A stretch of 64,000 nt of DNA from Streptomyces malaysiensis subsp. samsunensis. GTDB taxonomy: Bacteria; Actinomycetota; Actinomycetes; Streptomycetales; Streptomycetaceae. The DNA lies in NCBI RefSeq assembly GCF_024519315.1, contig NZ_JANIIC010000052.1:25510-89509 (forward strand), in the 5' to 3' direction. The notes under the pieces are model-generated. The model had not been told where the DNA came from. It did no database searches and worked only from the letters and a program-made list of their open reading frames with translations. Shown piece by piece: positions 23,165 to 30,746 of this stretch. A program made the translations under genes and the position numbers. How positions within the stretch are numbered: position 1 is the stretch's first letter; the number at the start of each line of letters is the position of its first letter.

Positions 23165-24477
23165 TCAGTGGCTTCGGCGGCGGCCCGCGCCGCCCCCGGC
23201 AGAGCCGCCGCCACCCGCTCCAGCGCCCGCTCGTCATGCGCCGTGGAGACGAACCACGACTCGAAGGCAGACGGCGGGAGGTAGACCCCCTGCGACAGCA
23301 TCGAGTGGAAGAAGGCGGTGAAGCGGAACGCCTCCTGCGCCTTGGCCTTCTCATAGTCGGTGACCTCGTCGCCGGTGAAGAAGACCGAGAACATATTGCC
23401 CGCGACCTGGACCCGGTGGTCCACGCCCTCCTTGGCGAGCGCCTCCGTCACCATCGCCCGCAGCCGCTCGGAGGCCGCGTCGACCTTGGCGTACGCCGCG
23501 TCGTCCAGCAGCCGCAGCTGCGCGACGCCCGCGGCCGTGGCGACCGGGTTCCCGGACAGCGTGCCCGCCTGGTAGACCGGGCCGGCCGGGGCCAGGCGCC
23601 CCATGACGTCCGCGCGCCCGCCGAAGGCCGCGGCCGGGAAGCCGCCGCCCATGACCTTGCCGAAGGTCATCAGGTCCGGCTCCACGCCGTCCAGCCCGTA
23701 CCACCCGGCCCTGGAGACCCGGAAGCCGGTCATGACCTCGTCGGAGATGTAGAGCGCGCCATGGTCGGCGCAGAGCTGCTTGAGGCCCGCGTTGAACCCG
23801 GGCAGCGGCGGCACCACGCCCATGTTGCCCGGCGACGCCTCGGTGATCACACAGGCGATCTCCCCGGGGTGCGCGACGAAGGCCGCCCGGACCGCCTCCA
23901 GGTCGTTGTACGGCAGCACCAGGGTCTCCCCCGCCTGCGCTCCCGTCACCCCCGGAGTGTCCGGCAGTCCGAACGTCGCGACGCCGGACCCGGCCGCGGC
24001 CAGCAGGGCGTCCACATGCCCGTGATAACAACCGGCGAACTTGATCACCTTGGCCCGCCCGGTGAAGCCGCGGGCCAGCCGGATCGCCGACATCGTCGCC
24101 TCGGTGCCGGACGAGACCAGGCGCACCTGCTCGACCGGGGCGACCCGGGCCACGATCTCCTCGGCGAGCTCGACCTCGCCCTCACCCGGCGTACCGAACG
24201 ACGTACCGCGAGCGACGGCCGCCTGCACGGCCGCGATGACCTCGGGGTGGGAGTGGCCGAGGATCATCGGACCCCACGAGCACACGAGGTCCACATACTC
24301 GCGTCCATCGGCGTCGGTGAGGTACGGACCGTCACCGGACACCATGAACCGGGGCGTACCTCCCACGGCGCGGAACGCCCGCACCGGAGAATTAACGCCG
24401 CCGGGCGTCACGACGGCGGCGCGATCGAAAAGCGTCTGCGAAACTGGGGCTGCGTACGGATAGCTCACGCAAGCCAT
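23161..24477 (-). CDS. hemL: Glutamate-1-semialdehyde 2,1-aminomutase HemL
   Basis: 438 residues. HemL moves the amino group of glutamate-1-semialdehyde to give 5-aminolevulinate, using PLP. Motifs: TPGGVNSPVRAF (start of the domain), SSGTEATMSAIRLARG, YHGHVDALL, SDEVMTGFRV and the PLP Lys in MTFGKVMGGGFP. It needs HemA, encoded 26 kb to the right, for its substrate. Start MACVSYPYA at 24477; GTG at codon 4 (24468) is a credible alternative. Coupled to the phosphatase downstream. Confidence 0.95.
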   Translation of the reverse strand: MACVSYPYAAPVSQTLFDRAAVVTPGGVNSPVRAFRAVGGTPRFMVSGDGPYLTDADGREYVDLVCSWGPMILGHSHPEVIAAVQAAVARGTSFGTPGEGEVELAEEIVARVAPVEQVRLVSSGTEATMSAIRLARGFTGRAKVIKFAGCYHGHVDALLAAAGSGVATFGLPDTPGVTGAQAGETLVLPYNDLEAVRAAFVAHPGEIACVITEASPGNMGVVPPLPGFNAGLKQLCADHGALYISDEVMTGFRVSRAGWYGLDGVEPDLMTFGKVMGGGFPAAAFGGRADVMGRLAPAGPVYQAGTLSGNPVATAAGVAQLRLLDDAAYAKVDAASERLRAMVTEALAKEGVDHRVQVAGNMFSVFFTGDEVTDYEKAKAQEAFRFTAFFHSMLSQGVYLPPSAFESWFVSTAHDERALERVAAALPGAARAAAEATE

Positions 24478-24537
24478 GTTGTCAGAGGCGGACGAAGTCC
24501 TGCGGCCGGGCGTTTCACCGCCCGAGCGTGGGGGAGG

Positions 24538-24552
24538 TCTCTGTCACAGAGA
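24538..24552. promoter_or_regulatory. Perfect 15-bp palindrome upstream of hemL (operator candidate)
   Basis: TCTCTGTCACAGAGA is a 7-bp inverted repeat with a single central base. It lies 61 bp upstream of the hemL start and 156 bp before the plus-strand gene at 24708. Possible operator; regulator unknown. Confidence 0.4.
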
Positions 24553-24707
24553 TCGGGTTGCGCGGTAGTGGCCGCGAGTGGTCGGGTGGAGATATGCATC
24601 GCGGTGGCGAACTGGGTGAAGGGACCGATGACCGAGGCCCCGAGCGTGCCCGGCCCGGACGCCATCGGCGGGACGAGGCGGGCAGGGCAGGCAGGAGCGG
24701 GGGCCGC

Positions 24708-25142
24708 ATGGGGGTGACCTACAAGTACTTCGGTGCGCCCGACGGCGCCACCGCGGCCAGGGTCCCCATCTCCATGCGTCCCGAGGAGCTCGGCGGCGAC
24801 GAGCTCGGCCAGGGCATGTTCACGAAGATCAAGCCGGAGACGGTCGCGGCGATGGTCCTCACCGGTATCGAGGGCGTCCCGCTCCACAAGGTCCCCCCGC
24901 TCGAACTGGTCGTCCTCCACCCGGATTACGCCGTGGTCAAGCTCCCGATGACCGCGGTGGACCCGCTGCGCGGCGTGGGCGAGGAGGCCGTGGGCGCCGC
25001 GGCCTTCATCTGGTCCACGGTCCCCGACCGCGGCGGCCCCCGGGACGCCTTCACGGTCTATCAGCTGCTGCACGAATGGCAGGACTTCAGCCACCGGCTG
25101 CACGAGGCGGGGCATCAGCCGTACTGCCTGGTGTGGCCCTGA
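24708..25142 (+). CDS. Conserved hypothetical protein (144 aa)
   Basis: Reads MGVTYKYFGAPDGATAARVPIS, then KPETVAAMVLTGIEGVPLHKVPPLELVVLHPDYAVVKLP, and ends LVWP. No signal peptide, membrane helix or family I can name. The composition looks like a normal soluble protein and codon use matches neighbours. I set the start at the ATG at 24708, because further upstream the reading is low-complexity. Divergent from hemL. Its last codons begin a 20-bp tandem repeat. Confidence 0.75.
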   Translation: MGVTYKYFGAPDGATAARVPISMRPEELGGDELGQGMFTKIKPETVAAMVLTGIEGVPLHKVPPLELVVLHPDYAVVKLPMTAVDPLRGVGEEAVGAAAFIWSTVPDRGGPRDAFTVYQLLHEWQDFSHRLHEAGHQPYCLVWP

Positions 25143-25202
25143 GGGCAGGGCCACGGCCCTGAAGCTGGAGCCATGGCCCTGAGCACAGGGACCAGGGCTT
25201 GG
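25121..25202. repeat. Stop-codon tandem repeat at the 3' end of the hypothetical gene (4 units, 20 bp)
   Basis: The gene end GTGTGGCCCTGA is followed by GGGCAGGGCCACGGCCCTGA (25143-25162), AGCTGGAGCCATGGCCCTGA (25163-25182) and a weaker copy (25183-25202). Three units end in CCCTGA, so the stop codon itself is repeated every 20 bp. Confidence 0.8.
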
Positions 25203-25219
25203 GCGCCGAGGCGCGGCCC

Positions 25220-25756
25220 CTACGCCGTGGACGCGGCGCGCAGCAGGCGGAGTTGGCCGATCTCGGTGGCGTTCTTCATCAGCTCGGCGTTCACCCACGC
25301 GACCATATGGGCGACGGTGTGCTCGGGGTCCCGGTCCCAGGGGAACGGCGCGATGCCGTCCAGGTCCTCCTCGGTGAGCCGGTCCAGTACGGCCGTCCAC
25401 TGCGTCCGCAGCGCGCGCAGCCACTCGATGGCCGCCTTACCGTCGCCGGGCCAGCCGACCTCGGTGCGCTTCCGCGGCTCGCGCCCCTCCGCGTGGTCGA
25501 GGGTCACGCTCCACCACCAGCCGATGTGCCAGCTCAGCCATCCGATGGTGGGGACGGGCACGGGATCGGGCTCGGTCTCCGCCCAGTCCGGCACCCATGA
25601 CCCGTCATTGGCCCGCCGCACCGTCCAACAGTGCGCCGCGGGCTCCCACAGGAAGTCCCCGGGCTCCAACCGCTCCAGGTGGTACTCGAAAAGCGACCAG
25701 GTCAGGTCGAACTGCCAGCGCAGTAAGGCACATCGGGAGGTGGCCGAAGTCGTCAT
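25220..25756 (-). CDS. DinB-like metal-dependent four-helix protein
   Basis: 178 residues from the ATG at 25756. It fits the DinB/YfiT fold: WQFDLTWSLFEYHLERL (helix 1), a WLSWHIGWWWSVTLDHA segment with one metal-ligand His, and HTVAHMVAWVNAELMKNATEIGQLR with further His. Such proteins include thiol-S-transferases (bacillithiol or mycothiol) and many with unknown role. GTCRC-like sequence is not informative. It is convergent with the preceding hypothetical gene, and an accessory region begins here. Confidence 0.7.
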   Translation of the reverse strand: MTTSATSRCALLRWQFDLTWSLFEYHLERLEPGDFLWEPAAHCWTVRRANDGSWVPDWAETEPDPVPVPTIGWLSWHIGWWWSVTLDHAEGREPRKRTEVGWPGDGKAAIEWLRALRTQWTAVLDRLTEEDLDGIAPFPWDRDPEHTVAHMVAWVNAELMKNATEIGQLRLLRAASTA

Positions 25757-25856
25757 CGGCCGACCCTGGCACACGGCCCGATTCCCGCAAAGGGAATTTC
25801 CGACGGGGGCTCGGGGCCCGGGGCTCGGGGCTCGGGCACGCCCATGTGGGGCTCGC

Positions 25857-27212
25857 TCAGGGGGGATCGCAGGCCGGGTGGCCGGAGTCCGGGCCGTCGC
25901 AGAGGAAGTAGCCCGTCCAGCGGTAGGTGCTGTCGGGCACAGTGCCCGCGCCTCGTGCCCAGGTGGCCACCTGTTTGCCGTTGGAGAAGGTCAAGCCGCC
26001 CTGCCCGGCCTCCGGTTCGCGTTCCAGCAGGGTGGCAAGGCCATGGAGAAAGGACGCCCGGTCCGTGCGCTTCTTCCAGGACGCGATGACCTTGTCCGGT
26101 GTGGCAGCCGAGAGGCCCGTGCCGTCGAACCCCCCGCGGTCCATGGCGACTTCCATGGGGCGGAAGTTGCCCTCGCACGCGGCGTCGTGCACCTCGTCGA
26201 TGGACACCTCGTGGCGTTGGGTGCCATCCCCCATGTCGAAGGTCGAGTGGGCCTTGCCGCAGTCCAGGCCCTTGCCGTCGGGCAGGAGCCAGAAGGTCAG
26301 GCCCGCGATGGCGGCGAGGACCAGGGTGGCGGCGGCGAGCGTGCGCCGCCGTCCGCCGAGGCGCCGGGTTTCGGCCGCGGAGCCGGTCTCGTCCGTCTCC
26401 GGGGGTTCCTGGCGGGAAGCGCGGTTGCGGGCTATGGAGATATGGGCGCCGCGGTCGCGGTTCAGCTGCTGGGGGCGCGGGCGGTTCTTGCGCATCAGGG
26501 CGCGGTCCACGCGGTCGTACAGATCCGCCATGGTGAGCAGTTCCGGCGCGTCCGGGTCGCCCTCTTCGAGCAGGGCGATCAACTCGCCGGTGAAGGCCGG
26601 GTACCGCTCCCCACGGGGCGCCAGGGCCTGTCTGGTGGCGTGCGAGGCGGCGAGTACCGAGGTGCCCTCGACGTCGGCCAGCCGGATCGCGTCGGCATCG
26701 GCGGACAGGTGTCCGCGCAGGGCGGTGCCGCTGAAGCAGCAGTCGAGGATGACGACCTTACGGCGGACACGGGTGGCGCTCAGCAGGATCTCGCGCAGGT
26801 CGTCGTACTTCACCGCGGTGAACGACTTGTCCTTCGTCGTCTCCGGTACGGCCAGGTGTAAGTCACCGCTGAGCGGATAGAGCAGGCCGTGGCCCGCGTA
26901 GTAGACGACGAGCGTGTCCGTGGCCTCGGCGGCCGCGCGGTGGACGGCTTCCAGCATGCTGTCGCGCGTCGGCTGCGAGACGATCGCGCAATGGTCCTCG
27001 GGGAGGCCCCACACCTCGGGATCCCGGAACAGCTCGGCCAGCCGCCGGCAGCCGACGGCCACCGACGGGCGGTCGTCCAGATGCCGCTGCCGGTCCCGTG
27101 CGGCGGCTCCACCGCGGGTGAAGGCGTGGGCCTCGATGAGGACCGCCCGGGACGCGGAGGGGTCGGAGAGCCGTCCTGCCGTGGCGTCTGCGGTGTGGGA
27201 ACGCCGTGTCAT
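25857..27212 (-). CDS. Membrane-anchored caspase-like protease (peptidase C14 family)
   Basis: 451 residues. The N-terminal caspase-fold domain (about 20-260) carries the catalytic dyad: His108 in VVYYAGHG and Cys159 in ILDCCFSG. A membrane helix (TLAAATLVLAAIAGLTFWLL, 291-310) follows a polar linker, and then ~140 outside residues with Cys318, Cys345 and a Cys pair near the C-terminus that resemble nothing I know. Such proteases are predicted effectors in bacterial conflict or cell-death systems. It overlaps the EACC1-like gene (27209-27586) by ATGA, so the two work as a unit. Confidence 0.85.
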   Translation of the reverse strand: MTRRSHTADATAGRLSDPSASRAVLIEAHAFTRGGAAARDRQRHLDDRPSVAVGCRRLAELFRDPEVWGLPEDHCAIVSQPTRDSMLEAVHRAAAEATDTLVVYYAGHGLLYPLSGDLHLAVPETTKDKSFTAVKYDDLREILLSATRVRRKVVILDCCFSGTALRGHLSADADAIRLADVEGTSVLAASHATRQALAPRGERYPAFTGELIALLEEGDPDAPELLTMADLYDRVDRALMRKNRPRPQQLNRDRGAHISIARNRASRQEPPETDETGSAAETRRLGGRRRTLAAATLVLAAIAGLTFWLLPDGKGLDCGKAHSTFDMGDGTQRHEVSIDEVHDAACEGNFRPMEVAMDRGGFDGTGLSAATPDKVIASWKKRTDRASFLHGLATLLEREPEAGQGGLTFSNGKQVATWARGAGTVPDSTYRWTGYFLCDGPDSGHPACDPP

Positions 27213-27586
27213 GCCGGGTCTTCCGGGCCGTCGGGGCCCTCGGGGCCCTCGGGGGACTCCAGTTGCCGGAGGAGGCGGCGGATCGTCTCCGGGTCGCTGC
27301 TCTCGACGCGCAGGGAGACGCCATCGCGTTCGACCCGGGTGTCTGCGCCGCGCGCCCGTGCGTCACGCCACGTGGCCACGGCGACCAACAGGTTGCCGAG
27401 GGCGGTGAGATTCGAGACGACGATGGAGATGATCTCGAGGCCGCCCAATGTGTCGGCGTGGTCACCCTCGTCCACCAGCGCCAGCTCCGCGGCGTCCGCG
27501 GCATCGGGATCCTCGGTCAGCCAGCGGTAGAGGTCGAGTACGCCGGGAGCCCCTTCAGCGGCATCGACTCGAAGGCGGAACTGCAC
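27209..27586 (-). CDS. EACC1-like effector-associated component (125 aa)
   Basis: Reads LDLYRWLTEDPDAADAAELA, then a central GGLEIISIVVSNLTALGNLLVAVATW and a strand pair RVERDGVSLRVESSDPETI, matching the EACC1 pattern (W/L N-terminal region, GxLE segment, hydrophobic helix, RxG-strand C-terminus). EACC1 proteins are encoded beside caspase, trypsin-like or other effectors in predicted conflict systems and probably sense or trigger. A Pro/Glu/Gly tail ends the protein. The TGA overlaps the ATG of the caspase-like gene by 4 bp. Family assignment is from pattern alone. Confidence 0.7.
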   Translation of the reverse strand: MQFRLRVDAAEGAPGVLDLYRWLTEDPDAADAAELALVDEGDHADTLGGLEIISIVVSNLTALGNLLVAVATWRDARARGADTRVERDGVSLRVESSDPETIRRLLRQLESPEGPEGPDGPEDPA

Positions 27587-27691
27587 GGCACCACTCCCCC
27601 GGTGTGATCCTGTGGTGGGCGCCGATCGTAGCGCTCCGCCCCGCTACGGGACGGGCGGGGCGGGCGGGAGGTGCGAGGGCGGGCGTGGGTT

Positions 27692-27720
27692 CCCGCCCCG
27701 GCCTTTCGATCGGGGGCGGG
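27692..27720 (-). terminator. Possible terminator after the repetitive PepSY gene
   Basis: CCCGCCCC (27692-27699) pairs with GGGGCGGG (27713-27720), loop of 13. On the minus strand it lies between the PepSY gene's end and the EACC1-like gene. Confidence 0.4.
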
Positions 27721-27770
27721 CCGTACCCTTCCCCCATGCTCATCGCACATCGCGTGAGCACAGGGGATGG

Positions 27771-27854
27771 GTGTGGATCGGCGCCGGAGTCATCGCTCTG
27801 GGCGCCTACGGATTCGTGGTACGTGCTCAGGCGGTGACCGACGGCCGGCTGTAG
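27771..27854 (+). CDS. Tiny hydrophobic peptide candidate (27 aa)
   Basis: GTG TGG ATC... to TAG at 27852-27854: VWIGAGVIALGAYGFVVRAQ, then AVTDGRL. One membrane helix would fit. AGGGG lies at a good distance before the GTG. It overlaps the 3' end of the PepSY gene by 28 bp on the opposite strand. It could be chance in G+C-rich DNA; conservation would decide. Confidence 0.3.
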   Translation: MWIGAGVIALGAYGFVVRAQAVTDGRL

Positions 27855-29269
27855 CCGTCCTTGCCCTTACGGTCGCCGTGGTCGTCCTGCTTGCCCTGCT
27901 TGCCGTGGTCACCGTGGTCGTCGTCCCGCTCCTGCTCCGTGCCGAGGACGCAGCCGGTGTCGGGGTCGATGAAGACGGTCGTGATGGTGTGGTCGCACTC
28001 GACCTCCACGACCCACACCTTCTTGCCCTCGTGCTGGTGCGGGCCCTTGTGCTCGTCCTTCTTGTGCTCGTCCTTGTGCTGACCGTCGTGGCGCTCGTCC
28101 TTACGGTCGTCCTTGCGGTCTTCCTTGCGCTCGTCCTTGTGGTGCGGGTCGTCCTCGGGGCAGTCCTCCAGCTCGGCGCTGATGGCCCGGCCGCCGACCT
28201 CGCACTCGGCGATCTCGATCGCCTCGTCGATCGTCACCGGGTCGTTCTTCTTCTGGTCCTGGTGCCGCTCCTTGTTCTCCTTCTGCTGCTTGTGCTCCTC
28301 CTGCTGCTTGTGCTGCTGCTGCTGTTGCTTGTGCTCCTCGCCGTAGCGCGCGGCCTGGTCGTCCTGGTGGACGGGAGCCATGATGGGCCGCACCGCGCCG
28401 CGGTCCTGCGTCTCCTCACCGGACTGGGCCGCCTCGTACGGCTGCGCAGCCTGCTCGGGCTGCGCAGCCTGCTCGGGCTGCGCGGCCTGCTCGGGCTGCG
28501 CGGCCTGCTGCGGCTGGGCGGCCTGCTCGGGCTGCGCGGCCTGCTGCGGCTGGGCGGCCTGCTCGGGGCGCGCGATGCTGCGCCCCTGGATGCCTTGCCA
28601 GAACTTCCCGGGGAAGTAGCGGCTGGCGTCCTGACGCCCGTGGTCGTCGCGCTGGCCCTTCTCCTCCTGGCGGTCGTCGTCCTTACGGCCGTCGTTCATC
28701 TTCTCGTCGTCGCGGCCGCTGTCCTCGTGCTTGCCGCTTTCCTCGTGCTCGCCGTTCTCCTCGTGCTTGCCGTTCTCTTCGCGCTTGCCGCTGTCCTCGT
28801 GCTCGCCGTTCTCCTCGTACCGCCCGCCCTCGTCCCGGCGGTCGTCGGAGTCCTTCTGACCGTGGTCCTCGCGGTGACCGTTCGAGTCCGTGTAGTCGTT
28901 GTCCTTACGGTCGTTGTCCTTCTGACCGTGGTCCTCGTGACGGCCGTCGTTGTCCTTCTGGCCGTGGTCCTCGTCGTGGCCGTTGGAGTCCTTGTGCCCG
29001 TTGTCCTCGTGGCGGCCGTTCTGGTCCTTGTTGCCGTTCTCGTCGTGGCGGCCGTTCTCGTGGTGACCCTTGTTCTCGTCGTGCGCCCGGTCCTGGGGGC
29101 AGTGGTTGCTCGACGACGAGTGCTGCGGGTCGGGAGTGCTGCCCGAGGCCCAGGCGGTTCCCGGAGCACCAGTGACCAGGGCGGCGGCCGCGATGGCGCC
29201 CGCTGAGGCCACGCCCCAACGTCTGAAGGAACGACGAGACCGCTGAAGGAATCTGCTCTGCTGGGACAT
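27827..29269 (-). CDS. Secreted, highly repetitive His/Asp/Lys-rich protein with a split PepSY domain
   Basis: 480 residues. Arg-rich signal peptide cleaved near AWA-SG (~41). Residues 60-215 are imperfect repeats such as HEDNGHKDSNG; 234-282 are about seven AAQPEQ/AAQPQQ hexapeptides; 313-342 a Gln/His/Lys/Glu stretch. A PepSY-like domain follows in two halves, PVTIDEAIEIAECEVGGRAIS (344 on) and KKVWVVEVECDHTITTVFID (416 on), separated by ~45 charged residues (KDERKEDRKDDRKDERH). Four Cys lie in or next to the halves. PepSY domains often bind or inhibit proteases; the His content hints at metal binding. Confidence 0.8.
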   Translation of the reverse strand: MSQQSRFLQRSRRSFRRWGVASAGAIAAAALVTGAPGTAWASGSTPDPQHSSSSNHCPQDRAHDENKGHHENGRHDENGNKDQNGRHEDNGHKDSNGHDEDHGQKDNDGRHEDHGQKDNDRKDNDYTDSNGHREDHGQKDSDDRRDEGGRYEENGEHEDSGKREENGKHEENGEHEESGKHEDSGRDDEKMNDGRKDDDRQEEKGQRDDHGRQDASRYFPGKFWQGIQGRSIARPEQAAQPQQAAQPEQAAQPQQAAQPEQAAQPEQAAQPEQAAQPYEAAQSGEETQDRGAVRPIMAPVHQDDQAARYGEEHKQQQQQHKQQEEHKQQKENKERHQDQKKNDPVTIDEAIEIAECEVGGRAISAELEDCPEDDPHHKDERKEDRKDDRKDERHDGQHKDEHKKDEHKGPHQHEGKKVWVVEVECDHTITTVFIDPDTGCVLGTEQERDDDHGDHGKQGKQDDHGDRKGKDGYSRPSVTA

Positions 29270-29476
29270 TACGTGAATTCACTCCTTGGGCATGGGTGCT
29301 CCAATACCGGCGCTGTGCCGGACGCAGTGCACCCTTCCCCGAGCCCAAGAGCCCCTAGCGGATTCCTATCTTCAGTCCCCCGGTTGGACGTAAACCAGGC
29401 CGTCATATCCTGCATATGGATCATGCGCACGCACCACCGTTTGCGCCACGTCGCCACAGTCGCCTCAGGAGGCCCG

Positions 29477-30232
29477 ATGACCACCCGTACCGCAGTCATC
29501 ACCGGCGCGAGCAGCGGGATCGGAGCCGCGACCGCGCGCCGTCTGGCGGCCGCCGGATTCCGCGTCGTCCTCGCCGCCCGCCGTAAGGAGCGCGTGGACG
29601 CGCTCGCCGCCGAGCTGACCGAGGCGGGGCACGAGGCGGAGGCGTACGTCCTGGACGTCACCGACCGTGCCGCCGTGGAGTCCTTCGCCGCCGGTCTGGA
29701 CCGCTGCGACGTCCTGGTGAACAACGCGGGCGGTGCGGTCGGCGCCGAGACCGTGGCCTCCGCCGACCCGGCCGACTGGCGGGCGATGTACGAGGTCAAC
29801 GTCGTGGGCGTGGTCCAGGTGACCCAGGCGCTGCTGCCCGCCCTCATCGCCTCCGGCGACGGCACGATCGTCGTGATGTCCTCCACGGCGGGCCATGTGG
29901 CCTACGAGGGCGGCGGCGGGTACGTGGCGGCCAAGCACGGCGCCCACGCCATCGCGGCCACCCTGCGGCTGGAACTGTGCGGTGAGCCGGTGCGGGTGAT
30001 CGAGATCGCCCCGGGCATGGTCAAGACGGACGAGTTCGCGGTGAACCGCTACCGCGGCGACGAGGCCCAGGCCGCGGCCGTCTACGAGGGCGTGGCCGAG
30101 CCGCTGACCGCCGACGATGTGGCCGACACGGTCGAGTGGGCGGTCACCCGCCCCTCGCATGTGAACATCGACATGATGGTCATCCGCCCGCGCGCCCAGG
30201 CCGCCCAGCACAAGGTCCACCGCGAGCGCTGA
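29477..30232 (+). CDS. Short-chain dehydrogenase/reductase
   Basis: 251 residues. Rossmann motif ITGASSGIGAATARRLAAAG, NNAGG (80s), catalytic Ser in MSSTAGH and YVAAKHG (YxxxK). TDEFAVNRYRG near the C-terminus shapes the substrate pocket. Classical SDRs reduce or oxidise alcohols with NAD(P). AGGAGG precedes the ATG. It is 278 bp upstream of the ferredoxin-reductase-P450 run on the same strand, so it may act with them on one substrate, but no operon link is visible. Confidence 0.88.
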   Translation: MTTRTAVITGASSGIGAATARRLAAAGFRVVLAARRKERVDALAAELTEAGHEAEAYVLDVTDRAAVESFAAGLDRCDVLVNNAGGAVGAETVASADPADWRAMYEVNVVGVVQVTQALLPALIASGDGTIVVMSSTAGHVAYEGGGGYVAAKHGAHAIAATLRLELCGEPVRVIEIAPGMVKTDEFAVNRYRGDEAQAAAVYEGVAEPLTADDVADTVEWAVTRPSHVNIDMMVIRPRAQAAQHKVHRER

Positions 30233-30509
30233 GCCTGCCCTCGTAGCCCGCCTGCCCTCGTAGCCCGCCCGGCCTCCCCGCCTCCGTAGACGGCCACCGC
30301 GGGGCCCCACCGCCCCGTGGACGGGCCGGGGCCGCCCCGTAGACCGGCCGGGCGGCCTCCACCGCCCCAAGCTCCTCCGTCCGCGCGACCCGCCCCCGTC
30401 CCGGCCCCCGCCCGTTCGTTCCCCCGTCCGGCCCAGTGCGTATGCGCCGTCCCGGGGGCTCTCCGATGCTGGAGCGGGGCCGAGCACCTCGCGGTGGAGC
30501 GGAGGCGTC
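30233..30509. repeat. Repeat-rich gap between the SDR and ferredoxin genes
   Basis: 277 bp without a gene. It begins with two copies of an 18-bp unit, CCTGCCCTCGTAGCCCGC (about 30236 and 30254), then looser CCCCGTAGAC/CCCCGTGGAC copies. Very C-rich; no convincing terminator. Confidence 0.5.
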
Positions 30510-30746
30510 ATGAGGGTTGTCGTTGATCTCAACCGGTGCCAGGGCTATGCGCAGTGCGCCTTCCTGGCGCCGGACGTCTTCGCGATGCACGGTGAGGAAG
30601 CGCTGCTGTACGACGCCCAGCCCGACGACATACGGCGCGTGGACGTGCTGCGGGCGGTGGCCGCGTGTCCGGTCAGGGCCATCACCGTCGAGGGCGCGGG
30701 CGGGAAGTGGACGGCGGACCGGGTGGGTGTCCCCCATGGCGCTTGA
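30510..30746 (+). CDS. [3Fe-4S] or [4Fe-4S] ferredoxin
   Basis: 78 residues. Cluster Cys in NRCQGYAQCAFLAP (Cx5C) and AACPVRA (CP); the usual fourth Cys is absent from the first motif, typical of Streptomyces P450-partner 3Fe-4S ferredoxins. It should pass electrons from the flavoprotein reductase (30736) to the P450 (32217). GGAGCG precedes the ATG (MRVVVDLN). It overlaps the reductase start by 11 bp, so translation is coupled. Confidence 0.88.
   Translation: MRVVVDLNRCQGYAQCAFLAPDVFAMHGEEALLYDAQPDDIRRVDVLRAVAACPVRAITVEGAGGKWTADRVGVPHGA

Noticed and set aside
27767..29206. A 479-codon open frame on the plus strand opposite the repetitive PepSY gene
   Set aside because: It mirrors the codon bias of the His/Asp/Lys-rich gene, reads almost only Val/Leu/Ala, and has no ribosome site. 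I treat it as a shadow.
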